From Pelagophyceae sp. CCMP2097 (taxonomy: Eukaryota > Sar > Pelagophyceae), in contig MU657247.1 of assembly GCA_026770575.1 (NCBI GenBank), positions 67,252 through 85,592 of the forward strand: DNA of 18,341 bases, given 5' to 3'. Position numbers and translations under genes: made by a program. The notes under the pieces were generated by a model. The model searched no databases and had not been told where the DNA came from. It worked only from the letters and a program-made list of their open reading frames with translations. Shown here one piece after another: positions 18,103 to 18,341 of the stretch. Within the stretch, counting starts at the first letter, position 1. Each line of letters begins with the position of its first letter.

Positions 18103-18341
18103 GATAGGGTATCACTTTCGATAGGGTATCACTTAATAGAGAGCTTCAGCTCAAAGTGATACCCTATAGAGAGCTTCAGCTCAAAGTGATACCCAATCGA
18201 ATTCATATCCTATCGTATCCATCGGACAAGATCAAATTCATATCCCATCGAACTGATCTGCATATTTTGGAGACGACGTTGTTGTCTTATGGAGGGGTCA
18301 AGGATATCGGTCAGTTCTCGTCGGAATGAGGCGCTGAATGG
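18103..18341. repeat. Second copy of the direct repeat plus inverted satellites
   Basis: 18167..18341 repeats 17428..17602 and runs to the window edge, so its true end is unseen. Just before it, GATAGGGTATCACTT occurs twice (18103 and 18120) and then the inverse AAGTGATACCCTAT, and the 35-36 bp TAGAGAGCTTCAGCTC unit occurs twice in tandem (18136 and 18167). The offset between the two long copies is 739 bp, which may be the period of a larger tandem array or the length of a short element with direct terminal repeats. Confidence 0.85.

Overview
This window reads as nuclear DNA of a photosynthetic single-celled eukaryote, probably an alga with a complex (secondary) plastid such as a stramenopile or haptophyte. 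The evidence is two clearly recognisable genes built from short exons and short introns, one of which encodes a plastid gene-expression factor that begins with a signal-peptide-like leader. No bacterial operon, phage or CRISPR structure is present. I cannot name the species.

Only two intact protein genes are well supported. (1) Rab2, a small GTPase, lies on the minus strand (7891..9373, five exons). Its first coding exon is only 11 nt, and joining the exons gives a complete 208-residue protein with all G motifs and a C-terminal Cys-Cys. (2) A Tab2/ATAB2-family (DUF1092) protein lies on the plus strand (15595..17393, ten exons, 339 residues). It ends in the family's Gly-Leu-His-Phe and Phe-Trp-Leu-Leu blocks. 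Two of its nine introns appear to be GC-AG.

Most of the rest is repetitive, inactivated or non-coding. 1..2180 holds a short tandem duplication and two hairpins. 2180..2650 has alanine-rich coiled-coil-like coding relics on the minus strand. 2748..3890 is a decayed DNA transposon (copy A) with short terminal inverted repeats, a 29-bp subterminal palindrome and a frameshifted transposase-like relic; 11763..12403 is a shorter relative (copy B). 3900..4540 is minisatellite and dispersed G-rich repeat. 4577..4706 is a divergent 5S rRNA-like sequence. 6199..6504 may be a small hypothetical coding piece. 7217..7805 is a repeat that was interrupted by a 379-bp terminal-inverted-repeat element; a second, uninterrupted copy lies inverted at 14258..14470, itself inserted into a larger inverted-repeat element (about 14172..14998) and flanked by a 9-bp target duplication. 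Several tRNA-like (T-arm/B-box) pieces lie at 10358..10530 and 14669..14826. 12464..12760 and 13038..13260 are tandem duplications. A 383-bp foldback element (15135..15517) sits directly upstream of the Tab2 start. A 175-bp direct repeat (17428..17602 and 18167..18341) begins 35 bp after the Tab2 stop and reaches the window edge.

Rab2 acts in ER-Golgi traffic and the Tab2 protein is expected to act in plastid photosystem I biogenesis. There is no sign of a shared pathway. The most interesting material is the nested, datable set of apparently undescribed mobile-element families around these two genes and the intron oddities within them.
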